A DNA stretch of 64,000 nt, taken from Gordonia neofelifaecis NRRL B-59395. Its GTDB lineage: Bacteria; Actinomycetota; Actinomycetes; Mycobacteriales; Mycobacteriaceae. A program made the position numbers and the translations under genes. This document shows positions 18,432 through 26,677 of the stretch, in pieces. Position 1 is the first letter of the stretch. Every line of letters starts with the position of its first letter. Location of the stretch: positions 62,001-126,000 of the forward strand of contig NZ_AEUD01000013.1 in assembly GCF_000192435.1 (NCBI RefSeq), written 5' to 3'. The notes below the pieces were generated by a model. It made no database searches, was not told the origin of the DNA, and saw only the letters and a list, made by a program, of their open reading frames with translations.

Positions 18432-19211
18432 TCACGAGTCCTTCGGTCGGCGAAGTGCATGCGGGGGGTCGGCGGGAATCGGGTCAGCGGGTCGATCGAC
18501 GATGCGCAGGCCTCGCGCCCACAGCCACACACCGTGGATGCGGATGCGAGCGGCAACGAGCCACGGGGCGAGCGGGGCGGTGAGTTGCGCGGTGATCACC
18601 GCACCGACGGTGGCCGCTCGCGTTCGGCCGACGAGCGTCGCGGTGAACGGCGCCTGACCGGGCCGGTCCAGAATCACCGAGAGCCGGACGCGGCCCGCGG
18701 GATCCGGTTCGGGCAGCGCCAGACGGTAGCGGCCGGAGACGTCGTTGAACGGCGAGACGTAGAACTCCTTCTCCACCTCGGCACGACCGGCCGCGTCGGT
18801 GCGCACCAGGTAGCAGTGCCGACCGCCGTACGTGTTGTGCACTTCAGCGACGACGTACTGCAGGGCGCCCGCCGCGTCGTGGCACCAGAACACGGTCAGC
18901 GGATTGAAGACATAGCCGGCCACCCGCGGTGAGAGCAGCGCGGTCACCGCTCCGGTCGGGCGGGCGACGCCGACATCATCGAGGTGGGAGTCGAGACGAC
19001 TGCGCAGGGTGTCGCCCGATTGCGCGGGCTGAGGGAAGTGGTCGGCCGCCCGGAAGCGCGCCGCCCAGCGCAGGGCTCGCGGGAGTTCCGGGAGCTCGTC
19101 GATGTCGACGAACCAACTCAGACTGCGGTGCGCGAACCGGTGGTCGACGGGCTCGCGCCGTACATGGTTGATCCGCGTCGCGACGAGTGACGGGGTCGAA
19201 GGCGCGGTCAT
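18432..19211 (-). CDS. DUF1365 protein
   Basis: A 259-residue DUF1365 member. Family motifs are RFAHRSLSWFVDIDELP near the N-terminus, GYVFNPLTVFWCHD, VHNTYGGRHCYLV and EKEFYVSPFNDVSGRYR. DUF1365 genes travel with CFA-synthase-like and FAD oxidoreductase genes, and are proposed to act on methylated fatty acyl chains. ATG 19211 overlaps the upstream oxidoreductase stop as ATGA. It corresponds to M. tuberculosis Rv0448c. Confidence 0.9.
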   Translation of the reverse strand: MTAPSTPSLVATRINHVRREPVDHRFAHRSLSWFVDIDELPELPRALRWAARFRAADHFPQPAQSGDTLRSRLDSHLDDVGVARPTGAVTALLSPRVAGYVFNPLTVFWCHDAAGALQYVVAEVHNTYGGRHCYLVRTDAAGRAEVEKEFYVSPFNDVSGRYRLALPEPDPAGRVRLSVILDRPGQAPFTATLVGRTRAATVGAVITAQLTAPLAPWLVAARIRIHGVWLWARGLRIVDRPADPIPADPPHALRRPKDS

Positions 19212-20542
19212 CGCGCCGCCACCGCCTGGGTCTGCGTCGACGTGGGCCAGGTGCCGCCGAGGAGCTGCGCAGCGCGCGCCCCCGAGGCCGCGCCGTCCTC
19301 GTGGAAGCCCCACCCGTGGTAGGCGCCGGCGAAGACGACGGCCCGGGTGTCGATCTGCGGCAGTCGCTGCTGCGCCGCCACCGAGTCGAGGTCGTAGATC
19401 GGATGCTCGTAGCGCATCTCCGCGAGGACCGTCGTCGGGTCGACCAGGTCGGTACGTCCCATCGTCACGAGGTGGCGTGGACCGTCGCCCGGCAGTCGCA
19501 TCAGGCGGGTCATGTCGTAGGTGACGGCGATCCCGCTGCCGTCGGGCACGCTGTCGTCGCGGATCTGGTAGTTCCAGGACGCCCGCGCGTTCATCGCGAC
19601 GGGGAGCAGGCTCTCGTCGGTGTGCAGGACCGCAGGCTTCCCGACGTAGCCGATGGCGCCCAGCACGTCGGCCTGCAGCGTCGTCGGCGCCCGGAGCATC
19701 GACAGCGCCTGGTGCGGGTGCGTCGCGACCACGGCGGCGTCGAACAGAGAGGTGGTTCCGCCGGCGGTCACCGCGACACCGGAGCCGATCTCGGCGAGGT
19801 CGTCGACGGGGGCGGACAGTCGGATCTCGCCGCCGTGCGCACGCACGTGGTCGGCGACCGCGCGAACATAGGTCGCCGAACCGCCGACCACTGTGCGCCA
19901 CTCGGGTGAGCCGTGGACCGACAGCATCCCGTGATGGTCGAGGAAGGTGAAGAGATACCGGGCCGGATAGCGGGCGGCCGTCTGCTCATCGCACGACCAC
20001 ACGGCGGCCACCAGCGGCAACAGGAAGTTCTCGCGGAAGTAGCCCGACAGGCGGCTGCGGCGCACGAAGTCGTCGAGGGACTGGTCGTCGCCGGGATCGT
20101 CGAGCACGCGGCGCGCCAGCCGATGGAACCGACTGACCTCCGCCAGCATCAGCAGGTAGCGGCCGCGCACCAGATTTCGTGGGACAGGGAACAGACCCGA
20201 CAGGCCGCGCGCGCCCGCGTACTCGAGACCGGTCAGTTCCGAACGGACCGACATCGACATGTCGGTGGCCTGGGTCGCGACGCCGAGGTCGTCGAAGAGT
20301 CGGCACAGGGTGGGATAGGTGCGGTCGTTGTGGACGATGAAGCCGGAGTCGACCGGCATCGGCGAGCCGTCGGCGGCGGTCACCTGGTGCGTGTGGGCGT
20401 GCCCGCCGAGGCGGTCATCGGCCTCGAAGATCGTCACCTGAGCGCTCGGTGCCAGGAGGTAGGCGGCCGTCAATCCGGCCACGCCGCCGCCGATCACCGC
20501 GACTCGTCGTGCCGTGGGCTGAAGGTCATTGGTTGCAGTCAC
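19208..20542 (-). CDS. FAD-dependent oxidoreductase of the sigK locus (amine oxidase-like)
   Basis: A 444-residue flavoprotein. The N-terminal Rossmann motif RRVAVIGGGVAGLTAAYLL binds FAD, with Glu at the end of strand 2 (VTIFEADDRLGGHAHTH). The C-terminus closes the FAD site (VVFAGAYHGWGFHEDGAASG). It corresponds to M. tuberculosis Rv0449c. The start chosen is GTG 20542, seven bases after the CCGAAT of a SigK-type promoter. The ATG at 20551 overlaps that -10 element and could not be in the message. It is first in FAD oxidoreductase-DUF1365-ufaA1-sigK-rskA, so SigK would drive its own operon. Confidence 0.9.
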   Translation of the reverse strand: MTATNDLQPTARRVAVIGGGVAGLTAAYLLAPSAQVTIFEADDRLGGHAHTHQVTAADGSPMPVDSGFIVHNDRTYPTLCRLFDDLGVATQATDMSMSVRSELTGLEYAGARGLSGLFPVPRNLVRGRYLLMLAEVSRFHRLARRVLDDPGDDQSLDDFVRRSRLSGYFRENFLLPLVAAVWSCDEQTAARYPARYLFTFLDHHGMLSVHGSPEWRTVVGGSATYVRAVADHVRAHGGEIRLSAPVDDLAEIGSGVAVTAGGTTSLFDAAVVATHPHQALSMLRAPTTLQADVLGAIGYVGKPAVLHTDESLLPVAMNARASWNYQIRDDSVPDGSGIAVTYDMTRLMRLPGDGPRHLVTMGRTDLVDPTTVLAEMRYEHPIYDLDSVAAQQRLPQIDTRAVVFAGAYHGWGFHEDGAASGARAAQLLGGTWPTSTQTQAVAAR

Positions 20543-20549
20543 GGAAGCC

Positions 20550-20576
20550 ATTCGGAGCCACCGCGCGAGCGGATGG
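20550..20576 (-). promoter_or_regulatory. SigK-type promoter of the sigK operon
   Basis: On the reverse strand: CCATCC (20571-20576), a 15-bp spacer, CCGAAT (20550-20555). This matches the mycobacterial SigK consensus as I recall it. A leaderless GTG start follows seven bases later. Confidence 0.85.
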
Positions 20577-20594
20577 GTGGGCACACTGGAAACC

Positions 20595-22037
20595 ATGAAC
20601 TCACCGGCCATCGTCTGGTTTCGCCGCGATCTCCGCCTCTCCGATCTGCCGTCGCTGTCGGCCGCGGCTGACCGCGCGGAGTCGGCGCTCGCCGTCTTCG
20701 TGCTCGACGACGCCCTGGTGCGTCCGTCGGGTGCACCGCGGACCACCTTCCTCGCCGGATGCCTGGAGGCTCTCGACGCCGATCTCGGCGGGCGGCTCCT
20801 GGTGGTGTCGGGCGATCCGGTTCAGGTGATCCCCGAGCTCGTCGACGTTCTGTCCGTCGACTCGGTGCATGTGAGTGAGGATTTCGGCCCGTACGGGCGT
20901 GCCCGGGACGAGGCGGTGGAGGCGGCCCTGCCGGCCTCGGTGCCGCTGATTCGGACCGGCTCCCCGTACGCGGTGTCGCCCGGGCGCGTCCGCACCAAGG
21001 CCGGCGGGCCCTACCGTGTCTTCACTCCGTTCAAGCGGGCGTGGCTCGACCACGGCTGGCATTCGCCCGCGCTGACGGGACCGGACACCGTCGACTGGCT
21101 CGACCCGGATTCGATTCTTCCGCGCGGCCGCATCGAACGTGTGGGACGTGCCGCCGTCGCCGAGCTGCTGACCGAGGAGGCGAGCGACGCCGCGGCGTTG
21201 CCCGTCGCCGGGGAGAAGGCCGCGCTCGAGCGATGGCGCGCGTTCCGGGACGGCGGGACCAGCGAGCTGGATCGTTACGCCGACGACCGCAACCGGCCCG
21301 ATCTCGACGCGACGTCACGCCTGTCGCCGTACCTGAAGTTCGGCTGCCTCCATCCGCGAACGATCCTGCACGATCTGCGGGCGCGGACCGACGACGGCGC
21401 AACCACCCTGCGCAGTGAGCTGGCCTGGCGCGACTTCTACGCGGATGTCCTCTTCCATCGCCCCGAGACTGCTCGCACCGGCGTCGACGCGAAGTTCGAT
21501 CAGATGGAGTACGACAGCGGCCCGGACGCGGATGCGGCGTTCGACGCCTGGTGCCGCGGCAGGACCGGGTATCCGATCGTCGACGCCGGGATGCGCCAAC
21601 TGCTGGCGGAGGGCTGGATGCACAACCGGGTGAGGATGATCGTGGCGTCGTTCCTCACGAAGGATCTGCACCTGCCGTGGTGGCGCGGCGCGCGGTACTT
21701 CATGACGCACCTGGTCGACGGCGACCTCGCGTCCAACCAGCACGGCTGGCAGTGGACGGCAGGCTGCGGCACCGATGCCGCCCCGTACTTCCGGGTGTTC
21801 AATCCGGTGTCCCAGGGCGAACGCTTCGACCCTTCGGGCGACTACGTGCGCCGCTGGGTGCCCGAGCTTCGCGGCATCGCAGGCAAGGCCGTCCATCGGC
21901 CGTGGAAGCATGCGGGCGGACGCACGGCCGAGCCCGCCCTGTTCGACGGCACCGACGGCGACCGAGGCTACCCGCCGCCGATCGTCGACCACGCTGAGGA
22001 ACGCGTGGTGGCCCTGGCTCGCTACCGCGATCTGTGA
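20595..22037 (+). CDS. deoxyribodipyrimidine photolyase / cryptochrome family
   Basis: A 480-residue photolyase. The N-terminal alpha/beta antenna domain starts IVWFRRDLRLSDLPSL. The FAD domain has TSRLSPYLKFGCLHPRTI, ELAWRDFYADVLFHRP, GRTGYPIVDAGMRQL, NRVRMIVASFLTKDLHLPWW, and SNQHGWQWTAGCGTDAAPYF followed by RVFNPVSQGERFDP. This is the class I CPD photolyase pattern: light-driven repair of pyrimidine dimers. ATG 20595 is chosen because the fold begins there; the frame is open further upstream. It is divergent from the sigK operon with 52 bp between starts. No SigK-type promoter is seen on its own strand. Confidence 0.92.
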   Translation: MNSPAIVWFRRDLRLSDLPSLSAAADRAESALAVFVLDDALVRPSGAPRTTFLAGCLEALDADLGGRLLVVSGDPVQVIPELVDVLSVDSVHVSEDFGPYGRARDEAVEAALPASVPLIRTGSPYAVSPGRVRTKAGGPYRVFTPFKRAWLDHGWHSPALTGPDTVDWLDPDSILPRGRIERVGRAAVAELLTEEASDAAALPVAGEKAALERWRAFRDGGTSELDRYADDRNRPDLDATSRLSPYLKFGCLHPRTILHDLRARTDDGATTLRSELAWRDFYADVLFHRPETARTGVDAKFDQMEYDSGPDADAAFDAWCRGRTGYPIVDAGMRQLLAEGWMHNRVRMIVASFLTKDLHLPWWRGARYFMTHLVDGDLASNQHGWQWTAGCGTDAAPYFRVFNPVSQGERFDPSGDYVRRWVPELRGIAGKAVHRPWKHAGGRTAEPALFDGTDGDRGYPPPIVDHAEERVVALARYRDL

Positions 22038-22050
22038 CGCGCGACGCCCG

Positions 22051-22225
22051 TCATCCCAGGCGGGCGAGTTCCTCCGGCAGACCGACGGCACCCCGCACCG
22101 CGGACCGACTTCCACTGCGTCGACGACAGGACCGGTGTTCTGGAGAGCACGAAGCCGAACGTCCGGGCGGGGTCGGTCACCAGCGCCCACGAGTAGTCCC
22201 TGCCGAGCGCCACGATCACACAGTT
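22051..22225 (-). pseudogene. chimeric remnant: lipocalin fragment joined to an SRPBCC gene tail
   Basis: In the 349-bp gap between the photolyase and the MPT83-like gene. 22094-22225 encodes 44 residues (NCVIVALGRDYSW... to ...QWKSVRGA), 28 of which match the lipocalin encoded at 28129-28752. Directly after it, 22051-22093 is nearly identical to 25141-25183, the last 14 codons and stop of the SRPBCC gene. Both pieces point the same way as their intact relatives, and neither has a start or complete domain here. The rest of the gap has no recognisable content except a terminator. Confidence 0.75.
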
Positions 22226-22344
22226 CGGCGGGTGGTGGCGACCGCGCTGCGGACGGTCACTCCACGCTGCTCCGACATCGTCTATTCTCCTGGTCTCCAC
22301 AACGTTCCTGGTACGGACAGCATCGGCGCGCGGAGCGCACGCCC

Positions 22345-22378
22345 GCGGTGCGTCGTCCCGATCGAGACGACGCACCGC
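22345..22378 (-). terminator. terminator of the MPT83-like gene
   Basis: A perfect 13-bp inverted repeat with an 8-nt loop (arms 22345-22357 and 22366-22378), 9 bp beyond the stop of the MPT83-like gene. It is GC-rich and has no U-tract. Confidence 0.7.
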
Positions 22379-22386
22379 GTCGCCCG

Positions 22387-23115
22387 CTACCCCGCCGCCG
22401 ATGCGCTCATCACTTGTCGGCGGGGGGGGGGGGGGGCTCTGTCGGCGGGCGGAGTGAGGACCTTGTCGATCAGGTAGACGGTCGCGTTGGCGGTGTGCAC
22501 GCCACCGCAGATCACCCGCGCTCCGTCGACCGACAGATCATCGCCGCTGCCGGTGACCTCGACGGTCGCGCCCTCGACGGTCTTGTGCTTGCCGACGACC
22601 TGATCGGGACCGAGCTGACCGGAGACGACGTGATAGGTCAGCAGGGACTTGAGCGCGGGCGCGTCGGTCTTGAGCATGTCGAGAGTGCCCGGATCGACCT
22701 TGGCGAAGGCGTCGTCGACCGGCGCGAACACCGTGAACTCGCCGCCGTTGAGCGTGTCGACGAGGTTCACCTGGGGGTTGAGCTTGCCCGACAACGCATC
22801 GGTGAGCGTGGTCAGCATCGGGTTGTTCGACGCGGCCACGGCGACCGGTGACGTCGCCATGCCGGTCACCGAGCCCGGTCCGGTCGGCACCTTCTTGGCG
22901 TAGTCGGCGCAGCCCGGTCCCACCAGATCCGCGGCGGGGTCGGCGCTCATCGGCGACGAGTTCATGGCCGTGGTCGCCATCGGCGAGCTCGACGCCGCAC
23001 TGTCCATGTCGTCACTCGAGCAGGCGGTCATCGACGCCGCGACAGCGAGGGCGAATCCCATCGCAGTCACCTTGACGGCCGTCTTTCTTCCTGCGCGCAT
23101 CGTTCGTGTTCTCAT
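22387..23115 (-). CDS. MPT70/MPT83-like fasciclin-domain lipoprotein
   Basis: A 242-residue exported protein. ATG 23115 has an AAGGGAG ribosome-binding site and gives a signal peptide with a lipobox ending at Cys32 (ASMTAC), so it is lipid-anchored like MPT83. A Ser/Met/Ala-rich linker follows, then one FAS1 domain with [26 protein letters not shown] and [13 protein letters not shown]. Two cysteines flank the domain ([12 protein letters not shown] and VICGGVHT), as in MPT70. It is divergent from dipZ. The C-terminus after PPAD is altered by a 15-C tract that shifts the frame; relatives end near VLMPPA. Confidence 0.9.
   Translation of the reverse strand: MRTRTMRAGRKTAVKVTAMGFALAVAASMTACSSDDMDSAASSSPMATTAMNSSPMSADPAADLVGPGCADYAKKVPTGPGSVTGMATSPVAVAASNNPMLTTLTDALSGKLNPQVNLVDTLNGGEFTVFAPVDDAFAKVDPGTLDMLKTDAPALKSLLTYHVVSGQLGPDQVVGKHKTVEGATVEVTGSGDDLSVDGARVICGGVHTANATVYLIDKVLTPPADRAPPPPRRQVMSASAAG
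22422..22436. repeat. 15-bp G/C homopolymer inside the MPT83-like 3' end
   Basis: Fifteen G on the + strand, C on the coding strand, between two copies of CCGCCGACA. With 15 C the protein ends [10 protein letters not shown] then [11 protein letters not shown]. With 14 C it would end ...PPPPADK directly at a TGA, close to the family norm. With 16 C it would run on further. This is either a slippage-prone tract or a sequencing artefact. Confidence 0.85.
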
Positions 23116-23177
23116 CGGCTGCTCTCCCTTGTCGTGGACCGCGGCGGTTGCCTGGGTCATCAGCAGTGCCGTCAGTC

Positions 23178-23204
23178 ATTCGGGGCGGTCGCGAAAACGG
23201 ATGG
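23178..23204 (-). promoter_or_regulatory. SigK-type promoter of the MPT83-like gene
   Basis: Reverse strand: CCATCC (23199-23204), a 15-bp spacer, CCGAAT (23178-23183). It predicts a leader of about 55 nt before ATG 23115 and its ribosome-binding site. Confidence 0.85.
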
Positions 23205-23255
23205 GTCCGATGTCGACGCGTTCTCGGTCGAGCCTGCTAGACCCGACCGCGCGAC

Positions 23256-23282
23256 CCATCCGGGACCGGTACCGCGCCGAAT
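23256..23282 (+). promoter_or_regulatory. SigK-type promoter of dipZ
   Basis: CCATCC (23256-23261), a 15-bp spacer, CCGAAT (23277-23282). The dipZ ATG lies seven bases after the -10, so the message should be leaderless. It is back to back with the MPT83-like promoter. Confidence 0.85.
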
Positions 23283-23289
23283 GACCTGC

Positions 23290-25080
23290 ATGACCTCACT
23301 GATAGCGATCGGCTTCGTCGGCGGACTCATCACCGGGATCTCACCGTGCATCCTGCCGGTGCTGCCGGTCCTGTTCTTCTCGGGCGCCCAGAACGCGCGC
23401 ACCGACGACGCAGACGGGAACGCCGAGGGTGTCGCCGAGGACGCAGGGGACGCGTCGACGCGACGGGACCGCCTCGCCGAGAGCTCCCGCCCCTACCGGG
23501 TCATCGCCGGCCTCGTGACGAGTTTCTCGCTCGTCACCCTGGTGGGGTCGAGTCTGCTGTCGCTGGTGCGCCTGCCCCAGGACAGCATCCGGTGGGCCGG
23601 TCTGGTGGTGCTGACCGCGATCGGGTTGGGACTGATCTTCCCGCGGATCGAGCAGCTCCTGGAGAAGCCCTTCGCACGACTGCCCCAGCGTTCGGTCGGT
23701 CGAGGTCGTTCCGGCTTCGGCCTGGGACTGGCGCTGGGCGTGCTGTACGTGCCGTGCGCGGGCCCGGTGCTCGCCGCGATCGTGGTCGCGGGCGCGACCG
23801 GTGAGATCGGGGCCCGCACCGTGGTCCTGACCTTGTCGTTCGCGATCGGCGCGACACTGCCCCTGCTGTTCTTCGCTCTCGCCGGGCGACGAGTCGCCGA
23901 GCGCGTCGGAGCGTTTCGCCGCAGGCAGCGCCTGATCCGCGTCGCAGGCGGCGTGGTGATGATCGCGTTGGCCGTCGGACTGGTCTTCGACGTTCCCGGC
24001 GCACTGCAACGCACGATCCCCGACTACACCGGAGCCTTGCAGAACTCCGTCGGCGGCGGCGATGATCTGAACCGCCGGCTCGATCTCGGCGGAATCGTGA
24101 CCGACGAGAACCGACAGCTCAGCAACTGCACCGACGGCGCCGAGGAGTTGCAGAGCTGCGGCGCCGCACCCCGGTTGACGGGCATCACCGACTGGTTCAA
24201 CACTCCCGACGGCCAGGCGCTGCCCCTGTCGCACCTTCGGGGGAAGGTGGTCTTGATCGACTTCTGGGCGTACTCGTGCATCAACTGCCAGCGAGCGATC
24301 CCGCACGTCGTGGACTGGTACCGCGCGTATCGCGACAGCGGTCTGGAGGTGATCGGCGTGCACACCCCGGAGTACGCATTCGAGAAGGTGCCGGCCAATG
24401 TCGTCACTGCCGCGCGGCGCCTGGGCATCGAGTACCCGATCGCGCTCGATCCGGCGTTCTCGACGTGGACGAATTATCGGAACAGCTACTGGCCGGCGCA
24501 GTACCTGATCGACGCGTCCGGGACCGTCCGGCACATCGACTTCGGCGAGGGCGGATACGAACAGTCCGAGCGGCTGATCCGAGAGCTGCTGACCGACGCG
24601 CATCCGGGGATCGATCTGCCGCGGCCCACCGAGCAGACAGACACCACGCCCACCGAGGCGACCACTCCCGAGACATATCTGGGAGTCGGCAAGGTCGTCA
24701 ACTACGGCGGTTCCACGCCCTACCGTGCAGGCACCGCCGACTTCGAGTCGCCCCGCGAACTTCGCTCCGACACCTTCGCTCTCGGCGGTCGCTGGACGCT
24801 GGACTATCAGGGAGCGCGCGCCGACCACGACGCGACCATCACCCTCGACTACCGCGCGAAGGACGTCTACATCGTCGCGGGCGGCACCGGAACGATCAGC
24901 GTCACCGGCAGCGGCGGGACTGGCGACGGCGGGACTGTCGGCAGCGGGCCGGTCGCCTCGCTTCCGATCAGCGGACCGCCGACTCTGCACCGGATCGTGC
25001 ACAGCTCGGCCGCCGAGCGCGGTCGCGTCGAGGTGTCGATCCCTGAGGGCATGACGGTCTTCTCGTTCACGTACGGGTGA
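23290..25080 (+). CDS. dipZ: DipZ: CcdA-type membrane domain fused to a thioredoxin domain
   Basis: A 596-residue membrane protein that should carry reducing or oxidising equivalents across the membrane. Residues about 1-235 form a CcdA/DsbD-like helical bundle with the Cys pair Cys20 (GISPCILP) and Cys156 (VPCAGP). Residues about 295-440 are an extracytoplasmic TlpA-like thioredoxin domain with CxxC at 330-333 (YSCINCQRA). The C-terminal part is a beta-rich, carbohydrate-binding-like module. ATG 23290 is chosen because it sits at the expected transcript start; ATG 23281 overlaps the -10 element. M. tuberculosis dipZ likewise neighbours mpt83 and mpt70. Confidence 0.92.
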   Translation: MTSLIAIGFVGGLITGISPCILPVLPVLFFSGAQNARTDDADGNAEGVAEDAGDASTRRDRLAESSRPYRVIAGLVTSFSLVTLVGSSLLSLVRLPQDSIRWAGLVVLTAIGLGLIFPRIEQLLEKPFARLPQRSVGRGRSGFGLGLALGVLYVPCAGPVLAAIVVAGATGEIGARTVVLTLSFAIGATLPLLFFALAGRRVAERVGAFRRRQRLIRVAGGVVMIALAVGLVFDVPGALQRTIPDYTGALQNSVGGGDDLNRRLDLGGIVTDENRQLSNCTDGAEELQSCGAAPRLTGITDWFNTPDGQALPLSHLRGKVVLIDFWAYSCINCQRAIPHVVDWYRAYRDSGLEVIGVHTPEYAFEKVPANVVTAARRLGIEYPIALDPAFSTWTNYRNSYWPAQYLIDASGTVRHIDFGEGGYEQSERLIRELLTDAHPGIDLPRPTEQTDTTPTEATTPETYLGVGKVVNYGGSTPYRAGTADFESPRELRSDTFALGGRWTLDYQGARADHDATITLDYRAKDVYIVAGGTGTISVTGSGGTGDGGTVGSGPVASLPISGPPTLHRIVHSSAAERGRVEVSIPEGMTVFSFTYG

Positions 25081-25139
25081 CGTCGGCCGGTCCGCGGTGC
25101 TCGCCGCGCCGCTCCCCTTCCCCGCTCGACCGACGCCGA

Positions 25140-25583
25140 TCATCCCAGGCGGGCAAGTTCCTCCGACAGACCGACGGCACCCTGTTCCAGCAGCCTGCGG
25201 ACCGCGGGGCGCAGCAGCGGCGCAAGCAGGCCGAACACCCCGTGGAAGTCGAACTCCACCGCATAGGTGACGGCGGTGCCGTCCGGTCGCGGCTCGATCC
25301 GAATGGTGTCGACCGCGGTCACCGCGGGCTTCTCCCCGCGCAAGCGGATCAACGTGTGCGGCTGCAGGTCGACGAGCCGGTAGTCGAGGTCGGTCTCGCG
25401 ACCGGCGAACCGACTGGTGACGCGGTAGACGACATCGCCGCTCGGCGTGCCGGCGTCGTCGGACAGCCGAATCACCTTCACTGCGTTCGGGTCCCACTGT
25501 TCGGCGTTGGTGAAGTCCGCCAGGTAATCGAAGACGGCGACGGCCGGGGCCGTCGTCGTGACGGTGCGCTGCATGCTGATCAT
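25140..25583 (-). CDS. SRPBCC (START-like) family protein
   Basis: A 147-residue helix-grip protein (MQRTVTTTAPAVAVFDYLADFTNAEQWDPN to VGLSEELARLG) of the polyketide cyclase/SRPBCC type, with a hydrophobic ligand pocket. The ligand is unknown. It follows the SDR gene by 14 bp and has a GAGGA ribosome-binding site, so it is the second gene of that operon. Its last 14 codons have a degenerate copy at 22051-22093. It is convergent with dipZ. Confidence 0.85.
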   Translation of the reverse strand: MISMQRTVTTTAPAVAVFDYLADFTNAEQWDPNAVKVIRLSDDAGTPSGDVVYRVTSRFAGRETDLDYRLVDLQPHTLIRLRGEKPAVTAVDTIRIEPRPDGTAVTYAVEFDFHGVFGLLAPLLRPAVRRLLEQGAVGLSEELARLG

Positions 25584-25597
25584 GGCTGTGTTCCTCC

Positions 25598-26542
25598 TCA
25601 GAGTCCGGCGGCCGCGAGGACGTCGTTCCAGACGGCGCGACGGTCGGCCTCGTTCGTTTCTCCCGACAGCAGCCGGTAGTTCATCGGGCGCGGGCGGCGG
25701 TCGTGCCAGAAGCGGCCGGTCGGAGGTCTCGGGGCGGTCGCCGCCAGCCAGACCGCGGTGTCAGCGCCCTGCTCTACGGTGCGCAGCAGCGGACCCATCG
25801 CGCGTCCGAAGCGTGGCAGCGACTCGGCGACCCCGGGGGTGTCGACCCAGCCAGGATGCATGCCCGCCGTCATGACGCTCGCGTCCGCCCACCGCTCGGC
25901 GAGGATCGGCACCATCTCGGTCTGGATCCGTTTGCTCCGCGCGTAGGCCCGCGCACCGCGGTATTCGCCGGACCGGTAGTCGATGTCACCGACCGGCAGC
26001 GCCGCGGTGTACATGCCGCCGGACGACATGAAGATCACCCGCGCGTCCGAGCTCGCCGCGAGCTGCGGGAGCAGTCGTTCGGTGAGTCGGATCGGGCCGA
26101 GGACGTGGGTCGCCAGCGACAGTTCGTGCCCGTCCGGAGACTCGGTGCGCGTAGGGGGCATCACGCCCGCGTTGTGCACTACGACGTCGACGGAGTCTTC
26201 GGCGAGCCGGGCAGCCAGATCGTCGACGTCGTGGGGGTCCGACATGTCGCCGAGTTCGATACTGACCCGGGCGTGGGGTCGTCGTGCCTCGAGGTCGGCG
26301 CGGACACGGTCGGCGCGTTCGCGATCCCGTCCCACCAGGATCACTCGACCGCCCAGCGCCAGTGCGCCGGCGGCGATGGCCGCGCCGATGCCGGAGGTCG
26401 CGCCCGTCACCACCACGGTCCTCCCGGTCAGCACTTCCGGTTGAGGATCGTCGTCGGGCCACGACGCCGCGCGCACCCGGTACCCCACCCGCGAGTAACC
26501 GGCGACCACCGCTCGGTCGAGTGCTGTGTCGAGCAGTTTCAT
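25598..26542 (-). CDS. short-chain dehydrogenase/reductase
   Basis: A 314-residue SDR. The NAD(P) motif is TGATSGIG (about residues 47-54), the substrate-side NNAG equivalent is HNAGV, and the catalytic pair is YARSK with an upstream Ser (FMSSGGMY). It resembles the retinol dehydrogenase/oxidoreductase type that often accompanies DUF1365/CFA loci in oxidative-stress regulons; the substrate is not known. ATG 26542 overlaps the stop of a possible 11-codon leader ORF. A SigK-type promoter lies 40 bp upstream. Confidence 0.87.
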   Translation of the reverse strand: MKLLDTALDRAVVAGYSRVGYRVRAASWPDDDPQPEVLTGRTVVVTGATSGIGAAIAAGALALGGRVILVGRDRERADRVRADLEARRPHARVSIELGDMSDPHDVDDLAARLAEDSVDVVVHNAGVMPPTRTESPDGHELSLATHVLGPIRLTERLLPQLAASSDARVIFMSSGGMYTAALPVGDIDYRSGEYRGARAYARSKRIQTEMVPILAERWADASVMTAGMHPGWVDTPGVAESLPRFGRAMGPLLRTVEQGADTAVWLAATAPRPPTGRFWHDRRPRPMNYRLLSGETNEADRRAVWNDVLAAAGL

Positions 26543-26574
26543 CGGTGTTCCATGCCTTTCCGTTGTCCGGACAC
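26539..26574 (-). CDS. possible leaderless 11-codon upstream ORF
   Basis: GTG 26574 lies exactly seven bases after the CCGAAT of the SDR promoter, the same distance as the start codons of dipZ and the FAD oxidoreductase. The frame encodes MSGQRKGMEHR and its TGA overlaps the SDR start as ATGA. Translation of it would hand ribosomes on to the SDR. This may be chance. Confidence 0.3.
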   Translation of the reverse strand: MSGQRKGMEHR

Positions 26575-26581
26575 TGCAGTC

Positions 26582-26608
26582 ATTCGGAGCGGTCGCCGCT
26601 TCGGATCG
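26582..26608 (-). promoter_or_regulatory. SigK-type promoter of the SDR-SRPBCC operon
   Basis: Reverse strand: CGATCC (26603-26608, one mismatch to CCATCC), a 15-bp spacer, CCGAAT (26582-26587). Confidence 0.75.
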
Positions 26609-26639
26609 GTCCTCGGTGTCTCAGGTGGATGACGTCAGG

Positions 26640-26666
26640 CGATCCGGGTGAGCATCGGCTCCGAAT
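26640..26666 (+). promoter_or_regulatory. SigK-type promoter of the TIGR01777 epimerase gene
   Basis: CGATCC (26640-26645, same mismatch as the divergent SDR promoter), a 15-bp spacer, CCGAAT (26661-26666). Confidence 0.75.
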
Positions 26667-26677
26667 CACTCAGCGTC

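Noticed and set aside
20540-20595. SigK-type promoter for the photolyase on the + strand
   Set aside because: Only the reverse strand carries CCATCC-N15-CCGAAT here; no match faces the photolyase.
23281-23283. ATG 23281 as dipZ start
   Set aside because: It overlaps the CCGAAT -10 element; ATG 23290 sits at the expected transcript start.
23341-25497. 718-codon reverse frame covering dipZ
   Set aside because: Low-complexity Arg/Asp/Gln-rich translation and no domain; dipZ has domains, promoter and start on the + strand.
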